64,000 nt of DNA from Symbiodinium natans. Lineage: Eukaryota > Sar > Dinophyceae > Suessiales > Symbiodiniaceae. The notes under the pieces are model-generated. The model did no database searches and was not told where the DNA came from. It saw only the letters and a program-made list of their open reading frames with translations. Numbering within the stretch: position 1 is the stretch's first letter; every line of letters starts with the position of its first letter. The stretch lies in contig CAJNDS010002435.1 in assembly GCA_905221605.1 (NCBI GenBank), forward strand, positions 1,114,341 to 1,178,340, read 5' to 3'. Of the stretch, positions 22,788-35,292 are shown piece after piece. The position numbers and the translations under genes are program-made.

Positions 22788-25633
22788 GGGATCATGCGAA
22801 AAATGGGATCATGACTGAAGGGAGGGAGGCATCGTAGAAGTCAGATCCGGCTCCCCAGCGGCTCTCCTGAAAACAAGGCTCATGAATGCATGGACATCTC
22901 AGGAAGACGATCACATCCTTATGAGTCGCCAAAGCGTCCTGGAAATCGCAAGATGCTAGGCTGCAGGAGTCAGATGCGCTAGATTACGACTTCGTGAGAT
23001 TGTACCTCACATTGTTTTGTTTTTGAGGGTTGTGGTTCTGATGTCTGACCTCGTTGGTCGTGTGAGTGCCTCAATACCGCTTCTGATTCAAGTTTCCAAA
23101 AGCTGTCCCTATAGTCTATAGTCTTTTCAAAAGCTTAGTCAAATATCGCGCCGTCGGGTTCTGCCCGTCGAGCTGCGGAGGGGCCGTCTTATGTGGGAAG
23201 GGCTTGCACAAGATTCTTGTGAAAATGTAAACGAAGGGCTTGCGAGGATTGCATCGGATGCAAGCAGCTTGTGAGGGCCTGCTTCGTGGAGCCATGTGGG
23301 CCATAGCAGGCTTTAGCAACTGCAGAGAGTCTTCTCAGGATGCTTCCGCCAGCTCTTGGGTGACGCAGAAGGCCGAGACCGAGAGGATGTTCTCGGCAAA
23401 GCCAACCTTTAAGGCCGGGACAGATGCACCTGCCATGCCTGCGTGAAGATGCCGAACTTCCAGGAAGGTGTGGGGTGTTAGGTTAGGCTTCCAGGCTATT
23501 TCCTAAAGCTTGCAGCTCTGTCCGAAGACACTGTTTTGTTTTAACGTCGTGGCCTTTGCTTTCTTGACCATGTAGTATTTCCCTAACCGTTCTCAGCTTT
23601 TGCGGAGGAGCTGCGGCTTCAACCCCTCGACCGGCGTGCAACCTTTTCTTCAAGCTTGCCTAACTTCTCCAAGCGTTTGCCACACGTGCAGCCTACAGCA
23701 GGCTTCTTCGGCGCTGTTCTATCCATGCTTGTGATGCAAGAACACCGGGAACTTCCAGCTCTCTAAGCTTTGCACCACGCAAAGACCGCATCCACGAATA
23801 CCTGGAGGAGGCGAACGCGACGCGGATCGGAAGCAGGAAACACACCAGATAAGGCAAATGTGGTGAATGCCGTGTGGCTTCAAACCAGGAGAGCGGGAGA
23901 ATCGGTCTCAGGATGTGGGTGGCCTTCAAATGGCTCATTCGTAGACTGCCTGCGTCCGTGTTGGCTCGGCCGAAAAGATTCTGATGCCCCACAGCTTCAC
24001 GCGACTTTGTATGATTGCTTCTCAGCTCCCCAAACCACTTCGAAAGCTTGAGGTTGGAGGAGCTTCCAACACTGGAGGTGTGGTTCTTCGCAGCTTTCCA
24101 GCACGTTGTAGGGATGCTGCGGTCATGGTGCCCATTTTGAAGCCCGGTAATCTAGCTTAGGCAAGTTCTTCACGGATAAGGCGGGCTGCCTTGACAGTTT
24201 CTTGACGTGTCTTCACTGCTTGAGCCGACACGTCAGAATGACTATGCTCATACGAGTGAGTTGGACGAGACCATCAGTGATCCGACATCGTGGGTTGCAG
24301 CACTCCGGCAGGCACTGAAGCAGCTCAGTGAGGAAATCGATCCCAACGCCGATTCAGGCCCCATCCATTCCAGCCAGTTCCATGAACATTTGGCGCTTTC
24401 TTTGCCAGCATGTGACCGTCACTGAGCTCGCTAAGACTTTACAGTAAACACCGACAGCCCGAATGGAGATCGTAGCCTGGCACGTTGAACAGCGCAGGCT
24501 TGGACTACTATCCACTACCCTCTCCGGGTCAGCGTGTGCCTCAGGAGAATTATGAGTGGAGTTGAGTCGAAGCTGGGCGCTTGGCACGTGCGTGGGAGCT
24601 CCGCAGCCTGAAGAAGTCCAACCTTCAACCGATTGCTCCAGGCCCAGTGCAAAGTTGAAGAGGTAACTCCATGACAAGAAAAGCAGGCGCTTCCCCGTGT
24701 GCGACAGCACCCTGGAGCCACGCCTCGAGCCGCGCCCTGCCTCAGATGCCCGGACCTTTGAGATGTCGGGATTTGCCGCCTGACACCTGAAGAACTTCTT
24801 ACCCACATCGTACCCAGTCAGATGTGGCGGTGCTGCCCTTAAGTGCTTAATCCTGCAAAGCACAGACGCACGGCTCTCAGAACGAGAAAGATGCACCATG
24901 ATGCGCACGCGTCCACATATACACGCACGCTTCGGAAAGTATTACAAGAACACATTGTATTACCAGTCCTACAGCAGCTCTACGTTTCTGTTCGCGAGAA
25001 GCCCAATCCAATTCCAAGAGGCCCAATTCCTGCACGGCATCCTTGAGGGAATGGCGAAGATCGAGGCACCGGCTTGCACTGCGGAGGGGACTGAAGTAAA
25101 AAATGAGGGTGTCAGGGGTGAGGCGTGAGCCGTCAATCATGCCAGAAATAATTATTCCATATAGTCGAAGGATGAAGATGGGCGGCACTGCAGCGCTGCT
25201 CTGCATGCGGAGAGCTCCTCTAAACAGCCGTCCGGGGACTCTTGAATGATCAGATACCCGCAGCCTTGGCCGGGTTGAAACAGGGCTATCTGGCCTAGCT
25301 GCCTTCCATTCTGCGTGCGTGCCCATCCAAAGAAAGGTGACTGGAACTGGGCCACTAAACTCCTCATCTTTGCAGCGGCAATTTGTTGGTTTGAATATGT
25401 TTCGGTACGTATCAGGCACTCAGACCTCACAGCCCCGTGTTGCTGTGGTTGTGGAGTTCTTGGCGACCTTAGTAGACATTTGTGCTGACTCGCTAATTCG
25501 ACTGATTGCTTCTGAAAAAGCGTGTTCTGCTCAAAAGCCACGAAGGCCTGGCCAAAATAAAGCGCATAGAACCGCTACCTCAGATTGATGCCCACTTGCC
25601 GTACGGTGGACGTTCTTGATACCACCATGGACC
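22788..25633. other. No supported gene; weak minus-strand exon candidates
   Basis: Long minus-strand frames overlap at 24354-24908 (184 codons), 24877-25419 (180) and 25152-25541 (129). Parts look protein-like, for example SLKDAVQELGLLELDWASR near 25000-25060. Frames conflict and no motif decides between them. Confidence 0.35.
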
Positions 25634-26040
25634 ATGGTTTTCGAGTTTTCGATGCCTGCGAGCTGGCTGAGTTCCTCAGAATTGCGAAAGTCGGCTGGTT
25701 CTGTGTCAGCATGCTCGCGAGCAACAGCAGCGGGTATCCATGCAAATGCAATGGCAATGAACTCTGCAAGAGACAAGGAGGTGTACACAAGACATCCTCA
25801 AACCAAATACAGCAGCGGCTGCAAGAAGAGTGCATGGGCATGGCCGAACATGCTCATCGTCCTTCGCATAAAGCGCGCTTCTTCCAGGAGCTTGCGCAGC
25901 GGGCGAAATTGCCCCCGCAGACCCAAGCACAAAACTCGAGAAACAAAAGACAAGGCTGGACAACAGATCGACAGCTTCTTTGCATTGCGCCGCCTGTGGG
26001 GGGGAACCTTCATTTCAGGCCGCTGGATACGGAAAGCTCG
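25634..26040 (-). CDS. Candidate minus-strand gene fragment, membrane protein of unknown family
   Basis: Three exon-like segments, read on the minus strand. 26040-26008 reads RAFRIQRPEMK, between CTCAG and GTTCCC. 25934-25804 begins after a pyrimidine-rich CTCGAG and reads FRPLRKLLEEARFMRRTM then ALFLQPLLYL. 25761 down to about 25634 continues with FIAIAFAWIPAAVA, then an acidic stretch. The last two join in frame across a 42-base GT-AG intron, forming one hydrophobic segment flanked by basic and acidic regions. The first does not join in frame, so an exon is missing or the model is wrong. A basic helix before a membrane segment recalls ion-channel S4-S5 regions, but this is weak. Confidence 0.35.
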
Positions 26041-27817
26041 CTGAGCTCGGGGCTGGCGACGTTCGTCGTGTCGGGGGGGCTCAGTATCATTCAGTGTCAT
26101 GCCAAGTCCTTGCTTGCCCTTGCCAGTGACAGGCATTCAGCCAGAGCATCACGGTTTAAGTTAAACGCAAGCTTGCCTCTGTCGTGATGTGGCGGTTCAA
26201 CTGGTGCAGAGTTCGGTTCAACTTCTTGGAGCTTGCCCATGAGTTGAGGTCGTGACCGCTGGGGGCGGCGCCAAAAATGCAAAGTGGTGCCTGGCCTTAA
26301 ACAGAGCGGCAAAGAGCTTCGGCTGCCGGGATATAACTTGGTGGAGTCGCCAGAAGCCATCACATGCTGTCACATCGGTCGGAACATGTCGGAACTATAG
26401 ATTAAGACATGATTAAGACTCAGAGCCTGGTGCTGACAGGTGCCAAATCCGACAGCGCCTCATCGGAGTGCAGGCATGTTGAAAGCCAGATATAGCTAGG
26501 CAGCTAGATATTGCCCGCTGAGAAGATAGGTAGCCGGAGGGAACTCGCGGGTATGGCTCTCATCATTCCGCGTGCCTGACGCATCGATTTCCAACATTCT
26601 GCGAACAAACATTATCCCCAACCCATCCAGGGCCCAAAGGGTCGTAACAATGAGATCACATGAAAGAAACGCCGCCCCCCTCCCCCACCTTGTAGATAGC
26701 AAACGCTGCATGTGGAATGGGGACGAACACTCACTCGAAAGTCGTTCGCGGTTTGTCTACGCGGGGTTCCGGAGTCGGGAGTTCGGGTTGTTGAGACTTG
26801 TGCTGGGGTCCCTTTGGTCCATTCAAGTTCCGTCTTTCGGGGTCCATCGGCCGAGTGGGATGTCAGACGTGTGGGCTTTCGGTTCGAACCAGAGGTTCAC
26901 CATGAGAATCCCTGACGCTGGGGGAGGAGAGAGAACGCCAATCTGCCCCTCCCCAAGAGTCGAAAGCAGGTCCAGAGCGCCGAGTGGACCGAGGCAGCCT
27001 GCGGGAGTGCCTTGCTTGCCCTGCGAGGTGCGGAGCGTAAGAGTGAGAAATGTAGGCAAGGGTCTATGGATCCAATCTAGGAGCGGGGGATTCGATGATT
27101 TCCTGGGCATTCGCTGTGGAGGTTCCGTTCTGGAAGGTTTGGGAGGGGTATGGGTGTTGAAGGGCTCTCGGAAAACATGTCGTGTTTTTTCTCTCTCCTC
27201 TTTTTGTCTGAAAAAAGAATCGAGTCATATAGGGTGCCAAGGTGGCAGCGAGGCAGCTTGGCTGGGTCCCGAAACATAGCGTTGAAGTGCTTCGCGGCCT
27301 CTGAGCTCGAATCCGCTTGAAGTTAAACATCCGCTTGGCTGTTGGAGGACCCAGCCTGCTTGGCTGATGCTGGGCAGAGAAGAGGCAAGCCCGGCAAGTG
27401 AGCATCTGCCTTTGCGAGTACCTAGGATCCGGATTCTAGGTCCCCCAAACAGGACACTCATTTTGGGAGCCCCCCCCCCCCCCACATCTTCTCCTTCTTG
27501 GCTCTTGCTAAGTGCCTTGGCGCGGCACAGAGTCCTTTTTTGTTTTGCTGGACCTTGGCTGGTTGCAGTCTGTGGCCCCTCTGCCCTCAGAGCTGCAAAC
27601 CCACTCTGTAGACCAGAGTCTTTAGTTCTAGCTATAGAGCATCTTCGACCGTCCCCATCCTTAGTTCTTGTCAATCTCCCCCCTCTTTTGCGGAGCTCAG
27701 TTGCAAAGCTTGGGACTTCGAGATACCTCGAGCCGACGAATTTTCACCCATGAGCACCCAACCTCCGCATTGGTCTCCGCAGCCGTGGCCGCAGCCCCTC
27801 CTTAGTTCCCTGCACTC
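26041..27817. other. No supported gene
   Basis: A 235-codon + frame (26572-27279) is long for chance but has no recognisable motif. A C-run lies at 27471-27483. The start of the + strand gene block follows at 27.8 kb. Confidence 0.4.
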
Positions 27818-28537
27818 ATGGCGGATGAGGAGCAGAGGAAGAAACGGCGGAAGGCAACAGGGTCGAGGTTGAGTGCAGCTTGCGGGTTTCAGTTTGCAGC
27901 AGGGTTCTCGGTTCGGCGGGTTCGGTCAGCTCGCCGACTCGCCGACTTTCGTGTTTCTCTCTCTCCCTCTATCTCTATCTCCATCTCCCCAATGTGTCAA
28001 ATATACTTTTGCTTCTTTGTAGCTCTTTTCAGTAACTCTGTTCGGCCTCAGACATTGTGGTTAGAGTCGAGGGTGTCGTCGCTCCTTGTCGTGCTTATGC
28101 AGAGGTGAGGGCTGCGCTTTTCCGAACGGAATGTTTTTTGTGGTTTTGTTGTTCCTCTGACTGATGGTCAAAGCCATTCGCATCTCAAAGCCGAAGAAGC
28201 GTTGCAGGGTTTAGGGTGTGACCAGGCAACAGGCGAAGGGTTTTGGGGCCCCCAAGCATCCTGACGCAGACAGGAAGCCCTGACCAGGCTCGATTCGCAG
28301 GCCGTGGGCATGGGACAAAGTTTTGCTGGGCTTCTGGAGTGTCTTCAGGTGCAGGAAGAGTCCAAGGTACGGGCTGACTCCAGGGGTTGGAACTGCCAGA
28401 GAAAAGAATGGAATGCTGCATATCAGCGCGGGACTCCTGAGGGGTTCACGTGGAGTGGCGAAAAAGGAAGCTGGTTAATTTTCCAAGGAGGAGATAGAAG
28501 CTGCGTTCGATCGAGTGTTATCGAGCACATGCAGAAG
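27818..28537 (+). CDS. Candidate 5' exons, possibly of the uridine phosphorylase gene
   Basis: ATG at 27818 opens a lysine/arginine-rich start (MADEEQRKKRRKA), after which GC or GT donors are available. Exon-like segments follow at 28301-28366 (after TTCGCAG, before GTACGG; GMGQSFAGLLECLQVQEESK) and 28488-28537 (after CCAAG, before GTTG; EEIEAAFDRVLSSTCR). The second and third join in frame to give a charged helix. A further hydrophobic or basic segment may lie at 28581-28715. They precede the first phosphorylase exon on the same strand, so they may encode an N-terminal extension, or a separate gene. No family is recognised. Confidence 0.35.
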
Positions 28538-28951
28538 GTTGAAGTATCCAGTGGGTGGCCGCTCGTCCTTGTCCTTGCAGGCCTTTGTGCCGTCGTCCAA
28601 GTCCGTATATGCGGACACAAACGGAGTTCCCAGGAAGAGGGCATTTGCATGCATGTGCTCGCTTACTCTAGCTTCGATAGCCTTCATTGCCCGTGCCTCC
28701 AGCAGAACATGGTGCAAAATCTGCATTGTAGTTCCACACCAAGAGGAGTGGGGATCCACCACGCGTTCTCCATCTCGGGCTGACCGACGGAGTGGCTCGG
28801 CTGTGATACGAATTTACAGCTTTATTGAAAGTTATACATTGCTTGGCAGTGGGAAGAGGGGCCAGGGCAGAAACTGAGCGTTCACACAGCAAATGTCACG
28901 CGTCTTTGTAGGCATCTCCTCTTCTGCCATTGCCTTTCATGCTGCTCTCAG

Positions 28952-31900
28952 GAGATCGCCAACCGAGTGGTGGTTGTGGGCTGCCTGTTTGCGATCCAGT
29001 CTGTGACATGTCAGTGGCTGTCAGCCGGGGTTAGATCAGGACGCTGGTTGCATATTGTGCACGGAGATGGTGTCAACGTCTGTGTCGGAGCGCCGAGTTT
29101 TTCCTGACATTTTCAAAGCGAGCTCTCGCGACACGTTTCGTGCAGCATGTTGATGTTGGACTAGCGCTGGCTGGCACCGTGTGTCCAGTTTCGGCTTATC
29201 CCACGAATATATGAGCTGCTTGAAAGCGGCTTGGATGTGTTCCGAGATAGGATGCCACGTTCTGGCAAATAATTGAGGTGACCCGTGGCTCGCTGTCCGT
29301 GTGTCCTGCTGGTTTGCAGAGTTGCATGTGTGGGCCAGTCGTTTTCCACTGTGTGTCGTATTTGTCGTCGCGTAGATGTGGGAAGACCCGTCGGCTCAAC
29401 AAGTCGCCTGAGGTCATCACTCGCGCGCAGAGCTGCTTAGTGGCTTTCTGTCACCCGAGGTCGGGGCACCGCTAAATTAATCCCTTTCAGCACCTCAAGC
29501 AGCTTCATGAATCTGCGCGGCATCACATCAAATCTTTAGCTTTCCTTCCCTTCCGACATAGACTCCTGGACTCTTCGACACTGTCCAGCCCTTCAGGACA
29601 GCACAAACTTCTCCCAACTTCTCCCAACTTCTCTGCTGCTTCAGGGCCCCGAGCTCTTTAAGCTGGCCTCGGACCGTGGGTTCCTGACCTACACGGGACT
29701 CTTCAACGGCCAGAGGCAGGGACTGGGAACTCCACCTGAGGGCTACCTGTGCCCGGCCTGTGCCCCTGAAATCTTGGAGGCCCAGCAGAGTTGTGCTTCA
29801 GAGTTGAGGCTGAGCATCGTCTCGATCGGCATGGGCTTGCCCATGATGGCGACTTGGGCCTTGCAAGAAGCCGCCAGACTCTCTTTTTTGGGGCAACACG
29901 TGTCAGAAAGGGCAGATCGCGATCTTGTTTGGCACGATTCCCGTGTGGCGGTGCACACTGTGGGGGAGTTTAGCTTCTGGATGGGCTCCCGCCTATTGGG
30001 CTCACGAGAACCGGAGCCAGGTCATGCCGTTAATTCTGCCCAGGGCATGGACCAAGCTCTCGTCTGGACACCTTCTTGTCTTGATGCCTAGACTTAGACC
30101 TGGTGTCTTTTATCCACTCCTGACACTGTTGAGGATTTCTTCGTCCGGGAAGCCCGCGCCATTGTGACGCTTGACGAGCTAGAATCGCTAGAGGGCGTGC
30201 AGTCATGACATGCCGCATCGTCTCACTGCATGTTGTGAGAAAACGGGGGTTCCCGCGGCAAACGCCCGCATTTTGAATTGCTGTCAGGAAGGGACCCATG
30301 GCTATCGTGCGGCTGGGCACGTGCGGGTGCCTTCAAGACTGGGTGCCCTCCGACCTGATTCAGGGAGTTAGAATCTCGGACTTGTGCTGCTTCATCAATG
30401 GTGCTATATGGCCGCGAAGCAAGCTCGCCCATCTACACGCAGTAGCACGATAGTTTTGCCTCGAGGAAGGTGGGGTGCGTGAGCGTGGCCTCCGCGGGAT
30501 CCGCGCTGGCGCAGCGGAACTACAGCATCTCGGTGTCTTACAAGACGTTAGTTTCCCAGCAGAAAAATACTGACGGCAAGCCAACCCCGAAGTTCTATGA
30601 AACATCCTCATTTCGCATTCCTATCACTATACACCTGGCCGGTTTGAGGGAGATTTCGATTTCGGCAGATCTGTTCTGCTGGCATCCATATACAGCATAT
30701 TTACGAAGTACTTACGACGTGAAGGCCACGCAGGCATCTCAGGTCACTTTGATGCGCCGGAGCTCCATGCTGCTTCTTGGCACTGCGATGGAGATGTGAG
30801 TTGCCATTGCGTGGCTTTTAGTGGCCCTGTCGCTCGTGCTTCCAATGTTTCTGTCCTTCTTGAAAAGGGCTGCACCCGGGCAGAAGCTGTGCCCCGCGGC
30901 CTCTGAGGGGTCCGAGCCATACTTGATTTCGGACCTCTGTTTGCCAGATGCAGACGCCCGACTGCACGCAAACACCAAGAATATGTGACTTCTTCATGGT
31001 GTGTGTGATTAGGCTGGAGTTAGTTGTCGAACATGCCCCGAACTGCTGCGCGTGCCTATGCGCCAGTTCGGCAATTTATCGGGATCTCTGCTTTTGTGTT
31101 GAATGCATGATAACTCCCCAGCCCTTGAGCTGGAGCAGAGAGCAAAAGGGATGAAGCCTGGGTTATGGAGTTTGGAGGTTAAGACACCAAGCAGGGTCTT
31201 GCCAGGTGGCAGAAAGATCACGGCTGGAACAGTGGTTACGCGATGAAGGGATCAAGGAGGGCTTTAGTTGGGGATAGTGGGTTGAGAAAGCAGGGACGAA
31301 GCAAGATTTATAAAGCTTAAGCAAGGTTTGGAATGAAAGCTGACAGGATGAAAGGAAACTGAGGTCAGAAGGGGCAGAAGAGGTAAGTGCCGTATTCTAA
31401 ATCAAGATGGCAACATGCGAAGTGTCAGTCAGGAAAGCAAACACGGGTTGGCCCACATTAAATGACGCCAGTGCCGATGAACGAAAGCACATTCGCAAAG
31501 GACCTCACTTCGCTGGTCAGCAGCTCGCTTCGCGAAGCTCTGGGGGCAGAGAAGGCGCGACAAGAAGAAATGGATCGGAAGAGCTCTTGAGGACGTTGGT
31601 GAAAGAGTGAGCAGCATGTGGTGAGAGGATTCTGCTAGATTCTTGCCTTTAGCTGTGCCTCAGGTGGTGGAGGGCATCAACATCACGGCCGATTCCTTTT
31701 ACTCCTCACAGGGTCGCGCAGACCCTGCTTTCGAAGATGAGAGCCCTGACTGGTTTGGGCACTAAAAAGATGCGCTGCAGCGGCTACCAACTCAAAATAT
31801 TGGGTTCTTGCGAGCTTCAAGGCCGGCATGTGCTTTGCATCCTGGCTTCGCCCAGGAATAGCGCGCTGATCGAGAAGGTGCTGCAGCGATACCCCAAGGC

Positions 31901-33755
31901 CATCACTATGGCCTCTCAGCACCCACCAGTATAAGATATATAGATAAATAAATAGACAAATACTAAATAAATAGATATATATATATATATGGAGGTTTTT
32001 CTTGTATACATATGTGTGGTTTGTTATCAATTCAGGTTCTAGCCGTCTATAAGTAGAGGAGAAGGTGCCCAGGTTGCGAGTCTGCAGCTTTCAGAGCACA
32101 GGTGAGCTATCAGATTTGTTTCTGCTTAGTCGGTCCTCGGATCGGAGGCTGAAGGTTGGAGATTTTCAGGAAGAGTTTTCAGAGCATCTTTGATCCAACA
32201 CGCAGTCCGATTGAGCACCTCAAAGCGCTTAATCAGCTTCCGGATCGAAGATTGAAGAGAGTCTCTTTTATCTTCAGTCCGATGATGCAGGTTGAGGTGC
32301 TTGATCGGACTGCGTGTCCGACAGAAGATGCTCTGGAGACTCTGCCTGGGCTCTTCAATGTTTGATCCGGAGGAATTTTAAGCAAATTAATCATTGAGGT
32401 GCTCCATCGGTCTGTTCTTACGTTTGACTCTAAAAATGTCTTAGGAATTGAGTTATCCATCCGTCACTCCTTCATTCTAAGAACATATGCTGTCATGTAG
32501 GCCGGGCTCTTCACACAGCGCTACACAACCACTGCTTCCCGCAGCCTCTATCCAGACGATCCCTCTCCTGAGTCATAGTCCGGGTCCCCCTGGCCGCACA
32601 TAGAAAGTGAAAGTCCATAACTGGCGGTCAGGTATATGGATGAAGCTCCTAAAGCTGCAGTTTACGTGTATTCCCGGAGGCGGTTCACGATTTTTGCAAC
32701 CAAAGTATTAATACTCAGGGACCAACATACTTCTTGTATTCAGGGGCTATAGATACTAAGTACATGAACGAAAGCTATTTTTAATGAATGCAATTCTTGA
32801 TACAGTACTTGTTCCTTCCAATGTAGCATGAAAGTTTAGCTCGCGTACTTGGAGGACGGCACTCTTCCTGCAACTAATTTATAGGGCGAATCGAAGTTTA
32901 ATTCAACCTAACTGAATGTTATCTTTTACCAGGGGCTGCTGATACCAGTTGATAGAGCCAGAATAACAAACACCTTTTGCTTAAGCAATGCAATGCTTTC
33001 AGAAACTGAATGAACAGAGCTTCTAGAGTTGTACTCCTCGCTATATGACTTGCCCTGCAAAGTTGGAAATATGTTTAAATCAAGTGGGTTGAGATAGTTG
33101 GAAGAGGCCGGGTATATTCCTCAAGTTGCTTATCTTAGTAAGTGACTGCTTGTGCAAATCGCAGTCCATCTTCACCATGTTTAGATCAGAATAATCACCC
33201 AGTTAATCTGACCATTGAAACCCCCAAGGGGTTTCAAGAGGGAACTCAACCGCGGCGTTGCGAGGGGTTTTGGCTTTGATCGCGGAATCTCATCGGTTCT
33301 CCCAGTCGCTGTTCGGCATGATTTCGGAATACTCCCCAAGTTCCGGCACAGATGAGGCCTCTGGGTCATGGCTCGGTTGATGGTGAGATATTTCGAGCCT
33401 ATGTATGTATGTAATGTATGTAATGTATGTAATGTATGTAATGTATGTAATGTATGTAATGTATGTAATGTATGTAATGTATGTAATGTATGTAATGTAT
33501 GTAATGTATGTAATGTATGTAATGTATGTAATGTATGTAATGTATGTAATGTATGCAATGTATGCAATGTATGCAATGTATGCAATGTATGCAATGTATG
33601 CAATGTACGTAATGTACGTAATGTACGTAATGTACGTAATGTATGTAATGTAATGTAATGTAATGTAATGTAATGTAATGTAATGTAATGTAATGTAATG
33701 TAATGTAATGTAATGTAATGTAATGTAATGTAATGTATGCATGTATGTATGTACA

Positions 33756-33806
<51 letters not shown>

Positions 33807-34439
33807 GCGCGCGCGCGCGCGCGGCGCCACGCCACGCCACGCCACGCCACGCCACGCACGCACGCACGTCACGGCACAGCGGCACCGCACGGCACCGCAC
33901 GGCACCGCACGTGCACCACGCACGGCACCCGCACGGCAACGCACGCACCGGGCACCACGCACACGCACCGGCACCGCACGGCACCGCACGGCACCGCACG
34001 GCACCGCACCGACGCACGACGCCGCACGCCGCACCGCGCGGCACCGCGCGGGCAACCGCGCGGCAACCGCGCGGCACCGCACGGCACACACGGCACCGCA
34101 CGCACGGCACGGCACGGCACGCCCCGCACAGCCCCGCACCGCCACGCAACACGCAGCCCGGCCACGCACGGCCACGCCGGCCACGCACGCCCACGCACGC
34201 CACGCACGGCCGCGCACGCCGCGCACGGCCGCTCAAGGCCGCGCCGCGCCACGCACGCACACCCACACGCACGCACACACACACACACACACACACGCAC
34301 GCACGCACGCACGCACACGCACGCACGCACGCACGCACTCACGCACTCACGCACTCACGCACGCACGCACGCACGCACGCCACCGCACGCCACGCACGCA
34401 CGCACTCACCACGTCACGCACGCACGCACACACAACACA

Positions 34440-34492
<53 letters not shown>

Positions 34493-34585
34493 ACACACAC
34501 ACCACACACACATACACACACACACCACACCACAACCACACCCACACACACCCGCACACACACACACACACACACACAACACACA

Positions 34586-34654
<69 letters not shown>

Positions 34655-34742
34655 GCACACACACACACACAGACACACACGGACACACACAGACACACAC
34701 ACACACACACACAGACACACACAGACACACACACACACACAG

Positions 34743-34778
<36 letters not shown>

Positions 34779-35292
34779 GTATATATATATATGTATACAT
34801 TTATAGTTCTGCTACTGTCGTCTCAGCAGGCTTCAATTAGGTCAAGTCGGGCAGCAGTGCCTGAATACTGATTCTTGTCGCTGGGGTGTTGAGGCCCTCC
34901 CACTACTTGCTACAGCTTCGCAGGAACCTCCAGCAGAATCAACTAGCGTGGGTCCAGCAAGGCTTGAGCCATCCATTTGCATCCAAGGAGATGGAGTCGT
35001 TCCAGCTTTTTCATTTGGCCCGCAGCAGCTTGCCGAAGGCCTGGCCCGGGTTGTCGGGATTTGTCGGGCAGCGCGATGGATGTCATGGTACGTGGCCCTG
35101 GCAGACTTCATGCCAGCTCACTGCGGCCCCTCCACCCCCGAACTCGCCGCCAGCAACCCCATAGAAGGCTCGAAGTTGCAAACCCAAACCCTTCCCTTGG
35201 CCTCCACCCTGTCTTGCAAGTGACAAAGCCACGCCAAGGGCAGCATGAAAGCTGCGGCAGCGGTCGTCAACGTTGCGAACCGCCCGACAGGA
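28952..35292 (+). CDS. Uridine phosphorylase family (nucleoside phosphorylase), split gene
   Basis: Exons read by family motifs: 28952-28979 (EIANRVVVVG), 29645-29715 (ELFKLASDRGFLTYTG), 29809-29872 (LSIVSIGMGLPMM), 30288-30342 (GPMAIVRLGTCGCLQ, phosphate-site region), 30470-30532 (VSVASAGSALAQRNY), 30908 to about 30967 (SEPYLISDLCLPDADARL), about 31584-31604, 31664-31740 (VVEGINITADSFYSSQGR), 31856-31910 (NSALIEKVLQRYPKAITM), 34988-35038 (EMESFQLFHLA, the ribose-binding EME region), 35239 to about 35292 (MKAAAAVVNVANRPTG). These follow the order of uridine phosphorylases, which cleave uridine to uracil and ribose-1-phosphate in pyrimidine salvage. Resolved donors: GC (29716, 31911, 35039), GA (31741), GT (30343). 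Junctions around 28980-29644, 29873-30287, 30533-30907 and 30968-31663, and the C-terminal exons, are unresolved. The intron 31911-34987 is 3.1 kb. Confidence 0.8.
31935..31992 (+). repeat. AT-rich TATA/AATA run
   Basis: AAATAGATAAATA words then a pure TA run, at the 5' side of the phosphorylase long intron. Confidence 0.85.
32165..32416 (+). repeat. Imperfect inverted repeat plus third copy, intronic
   Basis: 32180-32223 and 32292-32335 are inverted copies of a 44-base sequence, about 80% alike, including a perfect CACGCAGTCCGAT core; similarity extends weakly outward. The 68-base loop contains more GATC-type words. A third partial copy (TTGAGGTGCT, CATCGGTCTG) follows at about 32394-32416 in the orientation of the right arm. 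The pre-mRNA could fold into a long stem. Confidence 0.75.
32417..33398. other. AT-richer intronic DNA, no gene
   Basis: Lower GC than the rest of the window; no frame over 60 codons. It lies within the 3.1 kb phosphorylase intron. Confidence 0.6.
33402..33736 (+). repeat. Nonamer array then pentamer array
   Basis: About 27 copies of a TAATGTATG-type nonamer are arranged in blocks of variants: TATGTA (33402-33550), TATGCA (33551-33605), TACGTA (33606-33640). They pass into about 18 copies of the pentamer TAATG. Met-Tyr-Val and Ile-His-Tyr frames are repeat translations. Confidence 0.95.
33737..34795 (+). repeat. Compound AC / GCACGGC / ACGC / AC / AT satellite
   Basis: AC run (33755-33803), GC run, GCCAC pentamers (33822-33855), then a 400-base stretch of GCACGGCACC-type repeats, CACG tetramers (34255-34410), long AC tracts with CCAC, CAG and GCA interruptions (34420-34762), and TA runs (34763-34795). 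The strand is almost free of T until the end. All long His/Thr or Cys/Val frames are repeat translations. Confidence 0.95.

Noticed and set aside
24120-24145. Possible spliced-leader relic (CCCATTTTG)
   Set aside because: Only a few bases match the dinoflagellate leader as remembered; the conserved flanks are missing. No other match on either strand.
26572-27279. 235-codon + strand frame
   Set aside because: Length is near the limit of chance for the window and nothing in it resembles a domain; kept only as a note.
33181-34871. Frames of 275-385 codons on both strands over the satellites
   Set aside because: Pure repeat translations, and the region lies in an intron of the phosphorylase gene.
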